Positions 14,407-23,028 of a DNA stretch of 34,325 bases are shown here, one piece after another. The notes beneath the pieces are model-generated. The model searched no databases and was not told where the DNA came from. It saw only the letters and a list, made by a program, of their open reading frames with translations. Source of the stretch: an uncultured Bacteroidota bacterium. Its GTDB lineage: Bacteria; Bacteroidota; Bacteroidia; Bacteroidales; P3. Position 1 is the first letter of the stretch, and every line of letters begins with the position of its first letter. Made by a program: the position numbers and the translations under genes. Location of the stretch: the NCBI GenBank assembly GCA_902762805.1, contig CACWPQ010000006.1:128695-163019 (forward strand), read 5' to 3'.

Positions 14407-15849
14407 ATGGATACGCATGGCGTAGAGCAGAGGGTTCAGAGCCTCATACTATCCCGCTTTCCGCATACCCCCACCAGCGGACAGCGGGATGCTTGTGCCG
14501 CTATGTCGCGGTTCCTCTATGATGGCGACCCACGGTCGCTCTTTTTGCTAAAAGGTTACGCCGGCACGGGCAAGACATCGCTCGTCTCTGCCCTGATACA
14601 GACCCTGCCGGCCTTGCGGGTGAACACCGTGCTGCTGGCGCCAACGGGTCGTGCCGCCAAGGTGATTGCCGGCTACTCCGGTCGCCCGGCCTACACCATC
14701 CACAAAAAGATATACATGACCGCCACCGACGCCTCGGGTGTGGTGCGCACAGTGAGGGGCATCAACAAGCACACCTATACATTATTTATTGTCGACGAGG
14801 CCTCAATGATCGGTATCGATCCCGGGGTGTCGCGCCACAGTTTGCTGGAGGACTTGGTTGAGTATGTCTACAGCGGCAGCCACTGCCGCCTGATGCTCAT
14901 CGGCGACACGGCTCAGCTTCCGCCCGTGGGACAGAGCGAAAGCCCGGCACTGGACGAGCGCTTCCTCTCGGCGTCGTTCAGCCTTAACCTCATCAGCAGC
15001 GAGCTGACCGAAGTGGTTCGCCAGCAGCAACTCTCCGGCATACTGCGCAATGCCACCGGCTTGCGCTCGCAAATCGCCAGCCTTGAGGAGGGCGACGAGG
15101 CGCAGCTGCCTCTGTTCCTCACCGAGGGGTGCTCCGACGTGGTACGCCTGCAGGGCGAGGACCTGATGGAGACGCTCTACCGCGAGTATGGCGACTTCTC
15201 GCTGGAGCAGGTGGTGGTGGTCTGCCGCTCGAACAAGCGGGCCAACCTTTTCAATCAAGGCGTGCGCGGCAGTGTCCTCTTCCGTGAGGAGGAGGTCAAC
15301 GCGGGCGACTACCTGATGGTGGTGAAGAACAACTACTACTGGCTCGACCAGGAGAGCAACATCGGCTTCATCGCCAACGGCGACATCGTGGAGGTGCTGA
15401 GTGTGAGGAATATGCAGAAGCTGTACGGCTTCCGTTTTGCCGACGCCACGTTGCGCTTCGTGGACTATCCCGACGAGGAGCCGCGCGACTGCAAGCTGCT
15501 GCTATCGACGCTTTATAGCGAGTCGCCCTCGCTGACCGGCGAGGAGGCGGAGCGGTTTTTCGAGGCGGTGATGGAGGACTATGCCGACTTGCCGCACAGG
15601 GCCGACCGCCTGCGCGAGCTGCGCCAGAACCCCTATTACAATGCTTTGCAGGTGAAATTCGCCTATGCGCTGACCTGCCACAAGACGCAGGGCGGCCAGT
15701 GGCGCACGGTTATCGTGGATGCAGGCTACCTGGGCGAGGGGATGGTGGACAGGGATTACCTGCGGTGGCTCTACACCGCGTTCACACGCGCCACGGACCG
15801 CGTGTATCTTTTGAACTTCGATTCCAGTTTTTTTGCTGACGAGGCCTAG
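14407..15849 (+). CDS. SF1 DNA helicase, RecD/Pif1-like ATPase
   Basis: A 480-residue ATP-dependent helicase. Motif I is GYAGTGKTS (50-58), followed by APTGRAAKVI (motif Ia, 79-88). Walker B is FIVDEASMIG (127-136), motif III is GDTAQLPPVG (166-175), then VVRQQ. In the C-terminal half are LTCHKTQGGQW (motif V, about 422-432) and LYTAFTRATDRVYLL (motif VI, about 455-469). This motif set places it with SF1B helicases such as RecD2 and its short relatives. It has no RecD2 N-terminal helix-hairpin-helix region. A role in DNA repair or replication-fork handling is inferred. It probably shares the operon of secG. It ends 3 bases before the convergent acyltransferase gene stop, with no terminator between them. 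Confidence 0.88.
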   Translation: MDTHGVEQRVQSLILSRFPHTPTSGQRDACAAMSRFLYDGDPRSLFLLKGYAGTGKTSLVSALIQTLPALRVNTVLLAPTGRAAKVIAGYSGRPAYTIHKKIYMTATDASGVVRTVRGINKHTYTLFIVDEASMIGIDPGVSRHSLLEDLVEYVYSGSHCRLMLIGDTAQLPPVGQSESPALDERFLSASFSLNLISSELTEVVRQQQLSGILRNATGLRSQIASLEEGDEAQLPLFLTEGCSDVVRLQGEDLMETLYREYGDFSLEQVVVVCRSNKRANLFNQGVRGSVLFREEEVNAGDYLMVVKNNYYWLDQESNIGFIANGDIVEVLSVRNMQKLYGFRFADATLRFVDYPDEEPRDCKLLLSTLYSESPSLTGEEAERFFEAVMEDYADLPHRADRLRELRQNPYYNALQVKFAYALTCHKTQGGQWRTVIVDAGYLGEGMVDRDYLRWLYTAFTRATDRVYLLNFDSSFFADEA

Positions 15850-15852
15850 GCC

Positions 15853-16956
15853 TTAGCGTTGCTGTGCCGAGAGGACGGGGTTGGCATACATCTGCTTGAA
15901 GATGGTACGGTGCTCGTCGGAGGGGAGGCGGTTCATGCGTTGCAGGAAGAGGTTTTTGGTGTTGTTGTCGTAGTGCTGGCGGTAGCGCGAGGTGCCGGCC
16001 AGGAGGTCGGCGGCGAGGTAGTTGGTTGGCATGAGGTGGTAGAGGCGCTGGATGCGTCGGTCGAGCAGGGCGGCCAGATGGTCGGCCAGGTCGGTACCTT
16101 CGGCGGGCTTCAGCTCGCTGACCGACAGCGGCTTGCCGATGGAGAGGTGGATCCGCCCCTTGGGGCCGATAATGCCGGTGACCACGCTGTTGGTATCCTC
16201 GCCCTCGGCCTTGTGGTACTCGCCGTGGGCGCGGGTGAAGAGTTCGTGGGTCTTCATGGCGTCGCAGGGGTCCCACTCGTAGGAGACGGCCAGCGGCACG
16301 ATGTGCAGGTCGGCGATGGCTTGCAGCGGGGGCTTGCTGCTGCCGAGGGTGAGCATCTTGATGATGGCGGGTGCGGTGGCGTCGATGCCGTCTTTGCTGC
16401 GACCGTTCTTCTGGGCTATCCACACGCTTTGCTGCTGGTCCACAATAAGTTGGTGGATATACCGCGAGAGGTGCTGCAGGCTGCGGTAGAACGCCATGGG
16501 GTTGCCGCCGCGGTCCATCTGGATGAGCTTGTTGCTCAGGAATAGGTCGCGCATGAGCGGCGAGTCGATGAGGTTGTTGCCGAAGACGATATAGGAGGTC
16601 TCGCGGCCGCGGCGGATGAACTCCATCTGCAGCAGGAAGGCGTCGATGGTGATGTCGCGGTGGTTGGAGATGTAGAGGTGGGGCTGGTCGCGCTTGATGT
16701 AGTCGAAGCCGGTGCAGGTGAAACCGTCGGAGGTGGTCTCGATGACACGGCGGATGGCGTCGTACATGAAGGTGGTTTGCAACTCCTTTACGCTCTGCAC
16801 GTTGCGCAGTTGTTCAAGGCTTTCCTCCACAGGCTTGGGGGGATAGATGAAGCGTAGGATCTGCTGTATGAGCTCCCACTGCTCGATGCGGGGGAGTGCG
16901 GCGCGCAGTTCGGCGTCGTTGTAGGGACGTATGTCGTCGAAGCTGGGGGTGTCCAT
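15853..16956 (-). CDS. 1-acyl-glycerol-3-phosphate acyltransferase-like protein
   Basis: A 367-residue protein of the PlsB/PlsC acyltransferase superfamily. The catalytic block is LYISNHRDITIDAF (about 94-107), with H99 and D105. The spacing is one residue longer than the usual H-x4-D, a form I recall from Bacteroidota members. Downstream are GNNLIDSPLMRDLF, IQMDRGGNPMAFYRSL (the substrate-phosphate motif region) and VWIAQKNGRSKDG. No long hydrophobic helix is evident, so it is likely peripheral to the inner membrane. Its ATG immediately follows the gpsA stop (TAAATG). This pairs synthesis of glycerol-3-phosphate with its acylation, which supports a role in phospholipid synthesis. The exact acyl donor and acceptor are not known. 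Confidence 0.85.
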   Translation of the reverse strand: MDTPSFDDIRPYNDAELRAALPRIEQWELIQQILRFIYPPKPVEESLEQLRNVQSVKELQTTFMYDAIRRVIETTSDGFTCTGFDYIKRDQPHLYISNHRDITIDAFLLQMEFIRRGRETSYIVFGNNLIDSPLMRDLFLSNKLIQMDRGGNPMAFYRSLQHLSRYIHQLIVDQQQSVWIAQKNGRSKDGIDATAPAIIKMLTLGSSKPPLQAIADLHIVPLAVSYEWDPCDAMKTHELFTRAHGEYHKAEGEDTNSVVTGIIGPKGRIHLSIGKPLSVSELKPAEGTDLADHLAALLDRRIQRLYHLMPTNYLAADLLAGTSRYRQHYDNNTKNLFLQRMNRLPSDEHRTIFKQMYANPVLSAQQR

Positions 16957-17961
16957 TTAGAAAACGTTGTCGATAAGGAAGTCGATTTCAGTCCTGGGGT
17001 CGGCCTCTTCGTAGAGGATGCGGTAGACGGCCTCGACGATGGGTATGTCGTCCGTGCGGCCGATGATAAGGGCCAACTCGTGGTAGTTCTGGGCCGAGTA
17101 GTAGCCTTCGGGCACGGTGCCCATCTTGGCGAAGATGTCGTCGAGCTTGTTGCCCTTTGCAATCAACTCGCCGAGGCGGCGGTTGCGGCTGTGATGCGAC
17201 CAGCAGGTGACCATCAGGTCGCCCAGGTAGCAGTTGTCGGCAATGTTGCGTGTGGTGGAGGGGAACACCTTCAGCAGGTTGCTCAGCTCGCGCATGGCGG
17301 CGCTGACCATCACGGCGTTGAGGTTGTCGCCATAGCCGAGGCCCTGGCAGATGCCGGCGGCGATGGCGTAGATGTTCTTGGTCAGGCCCACGCGCTCCAC
17401 GGCCAGGATGTCGGTCGTGTGGGTGGTGTGCAGGTAGCTGCAGCGCATCATCTGCTCCACCTCGATGGCCAGCGTGGGGCTGTTGGAGGCCATGGTGAGG
17501 AAGGTGGGCATCTTGCGCGAAGCCTCCTCGGCATGCGTGGGACCGGAGATGACGCAGATGTCGTTGCGCTTCACCTTCAAGGTGTTCTCCAGAAAGACAC
17601 TGACGCTCGTGCGCCGCTTGGGCAGCACGCCCTTGATGGCCGAGATCATCTTCTTGCCCTTGTAGGCAGCCTTGGGGAGCTGTTCCAGCGTGTCGCCGAT
17701 GTAGGCCGAGGGCACCACCAGGAAGAGGTACTCGCTGTCGGCCACCACCTGCGCCAGGTCGCCACTGATGCAGAGACGTTCCAGGTCGAACTGTACCGAA
17801 GGCAGGTAAATCGGGTTGCGGCCCGTGGCCAACAGACCCTCGCGAACCTCGTCGCTCCGCACCCACCAATTGACCTTCCGGCCCTCTTGTTCCAACAATA
17901 TTTTGACAATTGCAGTGGCCCATGTGCCACTTCCAATCACTCCTATCATGTTTAAAATCAT
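16957..17961 (-). CDS. gpsA: Glycerol-3-phosphate dehydrogenase [NAD(P)+]
   Basis: A 334-residue cytosolic enzyme that reduces dihydroxyacetone phosphate to sn-glycerol-3-phosphate for phospholipid synthesis. The Rossmann nucleotide-binding loop is IGVIGSGTWATA (6-17). SAIKGVLP holds K110, VISGPTHAEEA lies at 137-147, and GLTKNIYAIAAG contains the catalytic K195. A later signature is GDLMVTCWSHHSRNRR. Two starts are possible: ATG 17961 (used here, MILNMIG) and ATG 17949 (MIGVIGSG), the latter closer to many homologues. The stop codon directly abuts the start of the acyltransferase gene. A TATCTTTG element lies upstream. The assignment is secure. Confidence 0.95.
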   Translation of the reverse strand: MILNMIGVIGSGTWATAIVKILLEQEGRKVNWWVRSDEVREGLLATGRNPIYLPSVQFDLERLCISGDLAQVVADSEYLFLVVPSAYIGDTLEQLPKAAYKGKKMISAIKGVLPKRRTSVSVFLENTLKVKRNDICVISGPTHAEEASRKMPTFLTMASNSPTLAIEVEQMMRCSYLHTTHTTDILAVERVGLTKNIYAIAAGICQGLGYGDNLNAVMVSAAMRELSNLLKVFPSTTRNIADNCYLGDLMVTCWSHHSRNRRLGELIAKGNKLDDIFAKMGTVPEGYYSAQNYHELALIIGRTDDIPIVEAVYRILYEEADPRTEIDFLIDNVF

Positions 17962-17997
17962 TTACTTACCGCTTAGCATGACGGTAAATTATAAGTG

Positions 17998-18005
17998 CAA
18001 AGATA
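17998..18005 (-). promoter_or_regulatory. -7 promoter element of gpsA
   Basis: On the minus strand it reads TATCTTTG, an exact TAnnTTTG match 37 bases before the gpsA start. No TTTG was found at the standard -33 position. Confidence 0.55.
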
Positions 18006-18171
18006 CAACATATTTTTGCATTTTATAACTAAATTTTGTTAAAATCTCCTAATTTACGTAAGGTATGGATGTAATTTGGTTCGAAAAGTCAGGTTGGAAC
18101 AGGGGGTAAAAAACCGTTGAAAAAAATGAAAAAACACGAAAAAAAGGGCCAAAATTGCAGATCCATACACG

Positions 18172-18220
18172 GCGGATTATCAGCACTTTAAAAGCATCCT
18201 CTTCTTCTCCTCTTTTTCTC
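18172..18220 (-). repeat. Diverged, inverted partial copy of the 89-bp repeat
   Basis: On the minus strand this reads AAGAAGAGGATGCTT, then a short diverged part, then GTGCTGATAATC. This matches the purine-rich and palindromic parts of copy B (11341-11380). It lacks the CGGCCGAA hairpin. It lies 3' of the nuclease gene ending at 18380, after that gene's own terminator. The rest of 17962-18379 holds the gpsA promoter and A- and T-rich sequence. Confidence 0.65.
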
Positions 18221-18281
18221 CCCTTTTTCCCCTCTTCTTCAATATTAGGGAAGGGGCAGGAAGACATCCGCAAAATGCAAA

Positions 18282-18312
18282 AAGAGGGCATCCCTCAGGG
18301 GGATACCCTCTT
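18282..18312 (-). terminator. Terminator of the nuclease gene
   Basis: AAGAGGG (18282-18288) pairs with CCCTCTT (18306-18312), extended after one mismatch by ATCC with GGAT. On the minus strand it is followed by a TTTTTGCATTTT tail. It lies about 70 bases beyond the stop of the gene ending at 18380. Confidence 0.75.
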
Positions 18313-18379
18313 GGCACGTGTTGTGCTGTGGATGGCGGATTTATTTCATTTGATGTTGGGGTTGGCGGGGTGGTATGCG

Positions 18380-21139
18380 TTACGTCATTTTACTGTCGCA
18401 GAAGGTTTTGGCGGGACAGTATTTGCAGGCCGTCGTTGAGGGGGTGGCTACGAAGTCCTGTTCGGGATTCATCAGCTCCGCTATTTTGTCTCGCAGCATC
18501 TGCTCGAAGAGGTCCAATCGGTCGGGTGTGATGGAGGTGTCGGCGTCCCAACGCGCAAGGCGTACATCGGAGCGGAGGTTACGGAGGGGGTAGATGCCCG
18601 CGAGGAGCGAAGCATGGTCGGCGGGCAGCGGATGCGACTTGGTGTAGACCAGGGCATACCACATCAGCTGTAGCCACTTGCCGGGCATGGGGTTGGCAAA
18701 GGTGATTTCCTTGTCATCGAGGCTGCCGGTTTTGTAGTCGATGACGCGGAGCCTGCCGTCGTAGATATCGACACGGTCCACTTTGCCTTTGATATTCACT
18801 GGACTTCCGTCGGGCGCGGTGAGGATGGCATACGGAGTGATATTTTCCTCGGTGGCTTCGATCTGCAGTGTGTGGCCGCCACGGAGTGTAGCGAGTTCGT
18901 TTTCAAGCAGGTGCCTGAGCTGACTCTCGGCCACAGAATAGAGAAATCGGTTGTGTCCTTCGGCGGTACGTCCGTGGGAGTAAAGGCGGTCGAACTCGGT
19001 CTGCAACAAAGCGGGCAAGAGCTCAAGGGCGGCTTGTATGTCGGCTTCGCGCAGGGGCTGGTGCAGGTGAGGTTGATATATGTGTTGGAGTACGTTGTGG
19101 ACCGCTTCGCCCAGGTCGGCGGCATCGAGTTCTTCGTCGAGGGCGCGCCTTTCGCTGATGCCGAGGAGACGTGCGAAGTAGAACTTTAGGGGACAGTCGA
19201 TGAAGTCGGCGAAACTGGTAGGGAAAAGCCCTTTTGCGCCCATTTCGCATAGACGCCGCATGACGGCGTCGGTCTTGCGGCCAAGGGTGGGCGGTGTGCC
19301 AGCCGTGAGGGCGGTGTTGGCTCCGACGACGATGTGGTCCACCTCGATGCCGAAACGAGGTGCCAACTCCGTCTCCACCTGCCGTAGGAAGCGACTCGGC
19401 TCGCCCTTGCCCATGGCTTCGCTTTCCGAGCTGTAGACGAGGTAGACCTCCGAGGCGCGCTGCAGCAGATGGTAGAAGTTGTAGGCGTAGACGGAGTCCT
19501 TTTCATAATAGGTGGGCAAACCGTAGTGAACTTTGAGGTGCTGGGGCACAAGGGTGTTGCCGCTGCGGCCGCTGGGGATGACGCCCTCGTTGGCCGAGAG
19601 GAGGATGACGCGGTCGAAATCGAGGTTGCGGGTTTCGAGGACGCCGAGGATCTGGAGGCCGGACATGGGTTCGCCGACGAGGGCTATTTGGTGGCGACGG
19701 GCGATGCGGGTGTAGACCTTCTCGAGGGTTTCGATATTGGTGACAAAGGGGTAGGAGATAAGCAACGAGTGGAGATTGGCGAGCACCTCATTGAGGCTTC
19801 CGAGCGCTTGATGCTCCTTGCCGTCGGTGGCGAGGATGTCGCTTTGTGCGATGAGCGAAGCCAAACGTTGCAGCAGGTCGACACAGTCCTGCGGCGCAGG
19901 CAACACGTCGGGCAGCAGGAATCGCAGTTGCTCGGGCAGCAGGTCGACAAGGTCGGCAGCGGTGCAGCGGATGATGTTGTTCGCCTGCAGGTGGCGTTCC
20001 AGGCGGCGATGAAAGTCGCCCGTGCCTGCAAAGGCAGCGATATGGTGGTCGGCAGCGAGGGCAAGCACATCGGCATGGTAGTAGCCCCGGGGCGACTTTC
20101 TGCGGTAGAGCGAAAGCACCTTGAGTGCCAGTGCATGCACCATGCTGTCGGCAAAGGCGTAGCCCATCGAGATGTTGACCTTGTTGGCACCCACCTCTTC
20201 TGGCAGCGCGCCCAGGGCAGGCATCAGCAGGCTCTCGTCGGCCAGCACAAGGGCGGTGCCGGAAGTAGAACCGCCGGAGAGTACATGACCGGCGAACTTG
20301 CATTGCATGATGTTTTCGGGGCATTCGACGAGATGTATCTTGCGCGCTCCCTCGGCGAAAACAGACTGTGCCGGAGGCTGCAACTCGGGAAAATGTTCCT
20401 TGTGCCTGCGGAGAAAGAGGCCTGCCTCTTGCTCGTCGGCGAGGTAGTAGGCATCGTAATCGGTCAGCAGGTGTCCGATGCCGAGATGCTGGTAGTGGCT
20501 GATAATGAGTCGTTCGCATTCGCTCATGGCGTTGAAGCCGATGAAATAGACAGCTTGCCAGCGGTCCGGGGTGGCCAGGGTAGAGATATGCTCGGCCACG
20601 TGGCGATAGGCCATGCCGTTGTAGGCCTTGTGTTGCTTTAGCAGACGCTCGCGCAGAAGAGAGTAGTAATCGAAGAGAGAGCGGTAGAAGTCGAGGTAGT
20701 CCACCTGGAATGGGGTGAGTGCACTGCCGTCGACCGTCCATTCGCCGAGCTCCTTTTCGTCGTGGATGTGGGAGAATAGGCGTCGTGCATCGACCATGTA
20801 CTGGTCGATTTCCGAGAAGTCGCCCACCATCAAGTCGCCGAAGGAGATGAAGTCCTCGAAGGTGTTGTATTTACGCTCGGGTCCACCAAGCTGAACGTGA
20901 ATATCATAGAGTTCGAAGAGGAGAAATTCGTTAGGCACCACCTCCAGCTCGCCGAGGTCGGAGACGAGCTCGTCGATGGTTTTCACGGTAGGGAGAAACA
21001 TGAGTCGTCCCAAACGCTCGAACTCATTGATGAAGAAGCGCTTGGAGCGATTATTATTGAACACCACCAGTACACGGTCGGTATCCTTGGGATAGGCGTC
21101 GGCAATGCGCTGGGCTACTTGATGGAGGAAGGGTACCAT
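18380..21139 (-). CDS. AddB/RecB-like PD-(D/E)XK nuclease
   Basis: A 919-residue protein starting at ATG 21139 (MVPFLHQVAQ); this start overlaps the upstream gene's end by 25 bases. The N-terminal and middle parts look like the UvrD-like fold of AddB, with RVLVVFNNNRSKRFF where a Walker A loop would be expected. No GKT motif is visible, so ATPase activity at that site is doubtful. The C-terminus is a RecB-family nuclease: LGEAVH (H681), KVDRVDI (D788), and VIDYKTGS (D801, K803). C649 (DCPLKFYF) with C905, C908 and C914 (CKYCPAKTFC) fit the AddB-type iron-sulfur cluster. The likely role is double-strand break processing with an AddA partner, which is not in this window. No close partner is evident. 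Confidence 0.85.
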   Translation of the reverse strand: MVPFLHQVAQRIADAYPKDTDRVLVVFNNNRSKRFFINEFERLGRLMFLPTVKTIDELVSDLGELEVVPNEFLLFELYDIHVQLGGPERKYNTFEDFISFGDLMVGDFSEIDQYMVDARRLFSHIHDEKELGEWTVDGSALTPFQVDYLDFYRSLFDYYSLLRERLLKQHKAYNGMAYRHVAEHISTLATPDRWQAVYFIGFNAMSECERLIISHYQHLGIGHLLTDYDAYYLADEQEAGLFLRRHKEHFPELQPPAQSVFAEGARKIHLVECPENIMQCKFAGHVLSGGSTSGTALVLADESLLMPALGALPEEVGANKVNISMGYAFADSMVHALALKVLSLYRRKSPRGYYHADVLALAADHHIAAFAGTGDFHRRLERHLQANNIIRCTAADLVDLLPEQLRFLLPDVLPAPQDCVDLLQRLASLIAQSDILATDGKEHQALGSLNEVLANLHSLLISYPFVTNIETLEKVYTRIARRHQIALVGEPMSGLQILGVLETRNLDFDRVILLSANEGVIPSGRSGNTLVPQHLKVHYGLPTYYEKDSVYAYNFYHLLQRASEVYLVYSSESEAMGKGEPSRFLRQVETELAPRFGIEVDHIVVGANTALTAGTPPTLGRKTDAVMRRLCEMGAKGLFPTSFADFIDCPLKFYFARLLGISERRALDEELDAADLGEAVHNVLQHIYQPHLHQPLREADIQAALELLPALLQTEFDRLYSHGRTAEGHNRFLYSVAESQLRHLLENELATLRGGHTLQIEATEENITPYAILTAPDGSPVNIKGKVDRVDIYDGRLRVIDYKTGSLDDKEITFANPMPGKWLQLMWYALVYTKSHPLPADHASLLAGIYPLRNLRSDVRLARWDADTSITPDRLDLFEQMLRDKIAELMNPEQDFVATPSTTACKYCPAKTFCDSKMT

Positions 21140-21834
21140 GATTGTGCTTTTTCGAGGGTTTCGAGGCGCCCTACGTCGAGCCACTGCGCGGCAGCATGGA
21201 GGTGGCAGCGGATGGGGTGGGAGGCCGCGAGGCGGATGTATTGGTCGATGATGGAGTAGGGATGGTCGGCATCGGGCAGCATGTCGAGCATCGATGGGTG
21301 GACCACGGCGATGCCACTGAAGGCGAGGGGGAGGGGGTTTTGAGTTTTGAATTGTGAATTTTGAGTGTTGTTGTCGCGGCCGAGGAGGCGGCGGTCTTCG
21401 TCGAAGAGGAGGCGCCGCTGGGTGGGGCGGTCGCTGCAGCATAGGGTGGCCAGGTTGCCTTCGGCACGATGCCGGGCGAGGAGGTCGCGAAGGTCGAGGG
21501 TGGAGAGGACGTCGACGTTATGGATCAGTATGTCGTCGGCACCGCTGAAGAGCGGTGCAGCATGGCGCAGGGCGCCACCGGTGTCGAGCAGCAGGCTGCG
21601 CTCGTCGCTGACGCTGACGGGGCAAGGCCAGGGGTGCGAGTCAAGGAAGGCTTCCACCTGGTCGGCAAAGTGGTGCACATTGACCACGATACGTTGAGCG
21701 CCGGCCGAGGCCAGGCGTTGGATAGCGAGTTCGAGGAGGGGATGCCCATTCACTTCCACCATGGCTTTGGGCCTGTCATTGGTCAACGGGCGAAGGCGAG
21801 TGCCGAGTCCAGCAGCGAGTATAAATCCTTCCAT
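21115..21834 (-). CDS. Sugar-1-phosphate nucleotidyltransferase, MurU-like
   Basis: A 239-residue NTP transferase. The nucleotide-binding loop is FILAAGLGTRLRPLT (4-18), followed by PKAMVEVNGHPLLE, LLLDTGGALRHA (81-92) and HNVDVLS, where D108 would bind metal. The C-terminus IDQYIRLAASHPIRCH, WLDVGRLETLEKA is typical. The size and pattern suit N-acetylmuramate-1-phosphate uridylyltransferase (MurU, cell-wall recycling) or a mannose/glucose-type relative; substrate choice is not resolved. The AmgK-type kinase often found with MurU is absent here. Residues about 157-167 (TQNSQFKTQNP) are encoded by a heptamer array and look like an insertion. The 3' end overlaps the nuclease gene by 25 bases. 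Confidence 0.85.
   Translation of the reverse strand: MEGFILAAGLGTRLRPLTNDRPKAMVEVNGHPLLELAIQRLASAGAQRIVVNVHHFADQVEAFLDSHPWPCPVSVSDERSLLLDTGGALRHAAPLFSGADDILIHNVDVLSTLDLRDLLARHRAEGNLATLCCSDRPTQRRLLFDEDRRLLGRDNNTQNSQFKTQNPLPLAFSGIAVVHPSMLDMLPDADHPYSIIDQYIRLAASHPIRCHLHAAAQWLDVGRLETLEKAQSWYPSSIK
21337..21371. repeat. Heptamer array inside the MurU-like gene
   Basis: Four 7-bp units, GTTTTGA twice, ATTGTGA, ATTTTGA (21337-21364), and a degenerate fifth. On the coding strand it gives TQNSQFKTQNP. It is a sharp AT-rich patch in GC-rich coding sequence. Confidence 0.85.
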
Positions 21835-21874
21835 GACAAGAAAAAAAAGCGTTTCTGGAACCGATGTTTCCTAG

Positions 21875-22267
21875 TGGAGCTGGGCGGAGTCGAACCGCCG
21901 TCCAAACAAGTAACAAGTGTGCTTTCTACATGCTTATCCGGTGGTTGGTTGTCGGGGTGGCGCCGGACATCGGCACCCAAGGCCACCCGTAGCCTCTGAG
22001 GGTTTCGCCGGCGTGTAGAGGCGTCGCGCGGGCTAGACTGTCTTTATTAGCACCTCCGTGTCAGCAGCCGACGGTCGGGGCGGCTGGGAGATGTCTCGTC
22101 ACCCTGCCTGGCAGGGCGATGAAGCCGAACTTACTGTTCTTCGGTTAGGCAGCGAGAGCGTAGTTTCTTTCGCCAATTATTGTTTTGCGTCTGTGGTTGA
22201 GGCTTCTGGCGCGTCAGCCTGCATGCTTACAAACCCATTATCCTTGCTGTCAAAACCAAGCAGCCCC
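21875..22267 (-). ncRNA. ssrA: Transfer-messenger RNA (tmRNA)
   Basis: This RNA rescues stalled ribosomes and tags their products for degradation. The 5' end GGGGCTG (22267-22261) pairs with CAGCTCC near the 3' end, which is preceded by a T-arm reading GTTCGACTC. The last base kept is the discriminator A (21875); CCA is not encoded and must be added. On the minus strand the tag frame reads GGC GAA AGA AAC TAC GCT CTC GCT GCC TAA, giving GERNYALAA and a stop. The flanking pseudoknot-forming GC-rich blocks lie between tag and 3' end. At 393 bases the length is normal. I inferred the 5' end from acceptor-stem pairing. It is downstream of two tRNA genes on the same strand. Confidence 0.93.
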
Positions 22268-22275
22268 GGTTTGAT

Positions 22276-22303
22276 AGGTTAAAGGTTATAGGTTAAAGGT
22301 TAT
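22276..22303. repeat. Heptamer array just upstream of tmRNA
   Basis: Four units alternating AGGTTAA and AGGTTAT, ending 9 bases from the inferred tmRNA 5' end. It occupies the place where the tmRNA promoter should be. Confidence 0.85.
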
Positions 22304-22343
22304 AGAACCTCGGCCGCACCTTTTTGCTGTAAGTTGACAAAAA

Positions 22344-22365
22344 AAGTTCCCTTCGAGGAGAACTT
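22344..22365 (-). terminator. Terminator of tRNA-Asp
   Basis: AAGTTC (22344-22349) pairs with GAACTT (22360-22365), with an inner CCT/AGG pairing and a TCG loop. The minus strand continues into a run of seven T. It is 11 bases past the tRNA 3' end. Confidence 0.8.
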
Positions 22366-22375
22366 CTTTGTTGTT

Positions 22376-22453
22376 TGGCGGTCCGGACGAGACTCGAACT
22401 CGCGACCCCATGCGTGACAGGCATGTATTCTAACCAAACTGAACTACCGGACC
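22376..22453 (-). tRNA. tRNA-Asp (anticodon GTC)
   Basis: On the minus strand GGTCCGG begins the acceptor stem and CCGGACC ends it, followed by discriminator G and an encoded CCA. The anticodon stem-loop reads TGCCTGTCACGCA with GTC in the centre. The T-arm contains GTTCGAGTC. The length is 78 bases including CCA. It has its own promoter (22487-22518) and terminator. Confidence 0.95.
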
Positions 22454-22486
22454 GTTTAACGTTTTCTCTGCTGTTGAAAACGGGTG

Positions 22487-22518
22487 CAAAAGTACGAACT
22501 TTTTCGAAACTGGCCAAA
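22487..22518 (-). promoter_or_regulatory. Promoter of tRNA-Asp
   Basis: On the minus strand this reads TTTG (22518-22515), a 20-base spacer, then TACTTTTG (22494-22487). This is an essentially perfect Bacteroidota promoter 34 bases before the tRNA. Confidence 0.8.
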
Positions 22519-22706
22519 TATTTTTTTGCTTTTCGAGTAATATTTTTTGCAATAAACTGAATTACAAGTTATTAAGAATTACATTTTTTTGCGTGGACAC
22601 TTCGGCCAAGGGGCGAAAATCGGGTGTGGGAAGGGCTGGATTTGGCAAATTTCGGGTCGGGGAGGCTAGGGGTTCGGCAGGTGGACCGTAGGGGTCAACT
22701 AGGGCT

Positions 22707-22739
22707 GTTCTTCGGTTGTTCTTCGGTTGTTCTTCGGTT
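22707..22739. repeat. Three exact 11-bp tandem repeats
   Basis: GTTCTTCGGTT occurs three times without change, followed by a partial GTTGGTT. It lies in the 436-base gap between tRNA-Asp and tRNA-His, which contains no credible gene. The short open frames across it on both strands are low-complexity. Confidence 0.85.
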
Positions 22740-22852
22740 GTTGGTTCCTATCAGAACCTGCGTCCCTTCGTCTCGGCAAAGCAAGCAAGCTTGCTCTGCG
22801 CTCGCTCCTTCGGGACTCCCTTCGGCGGTTGGATGGGATGTGGGAAAGAGAT

Positions 22853-22880
22853 GTCCCTGCAACGAGACTGCTGCAGGGAC
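22853..22880 (-). terminator. Hairpin downstream of tRNA-His (possible terminator)
   Basis: A 9-bp perfect stem: GTCCCTGCA (22853-22861) with TGCAGGGAC (22872-22880). It begins 9 bases past the tRNA-His 3' end on the minus strand. The following sequence is only moderately T-rich, so termination is a guess. Confidence 0.5.
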
Positions 22881-22889
22881 TTGTTTCGG

Positions 22890-22964
22890 GGTGGGAGGAG
22901 GGGCTCGAACCCTCGACCTCCAGATCCACAATCTGGCGCTCTAACCAGCTGAACTACGCCCACC
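22890..22964 (-). tRNA. tRNA-His (anticodon GTG)
   Basis: The minus strand starts GGTGGGCG, with the extra 5' G (position -1) typical of tRNA-His pairing with C73. The anticodon stem-loop is CCAGATTGTGGATCTGG with GTG in the centre. The T-arm reads GAGGGTTCGAGCCCCTC. One acceptor-stem pair (position 6-67) appears mismatched. CCA is not encoded. A promoter lies at 23029-23059. Confidence 0.93.
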
Positions 22965-22972
22965 GTGCGGAT

Positions 22973-23000
22973 TTTTGAGTGTTGAATTTTGAATTTTGAA
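22973..23000. repeat. Heptamer array in the tRNA-His leader
   Basis: Four units: TTTTGAG, TGTTGAA, then TTTTGAA twice. It lies between the tRNA-His -7 element and the tRNA 5' end, so it would be transcribed and removed by RNase P. Confidence 0.85.
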
Positions 23001-23028
23001 TTCAATTTCCGTCTCTCAAAATCGGGTG

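Noticed and set aside
22624..22978. Overlapping small open frames between the two tRNAs
   Set aside because: They run through the 11-bp repeats and into tRNA-His antisense, appear on both strands at once, and show no protein-like pattern.
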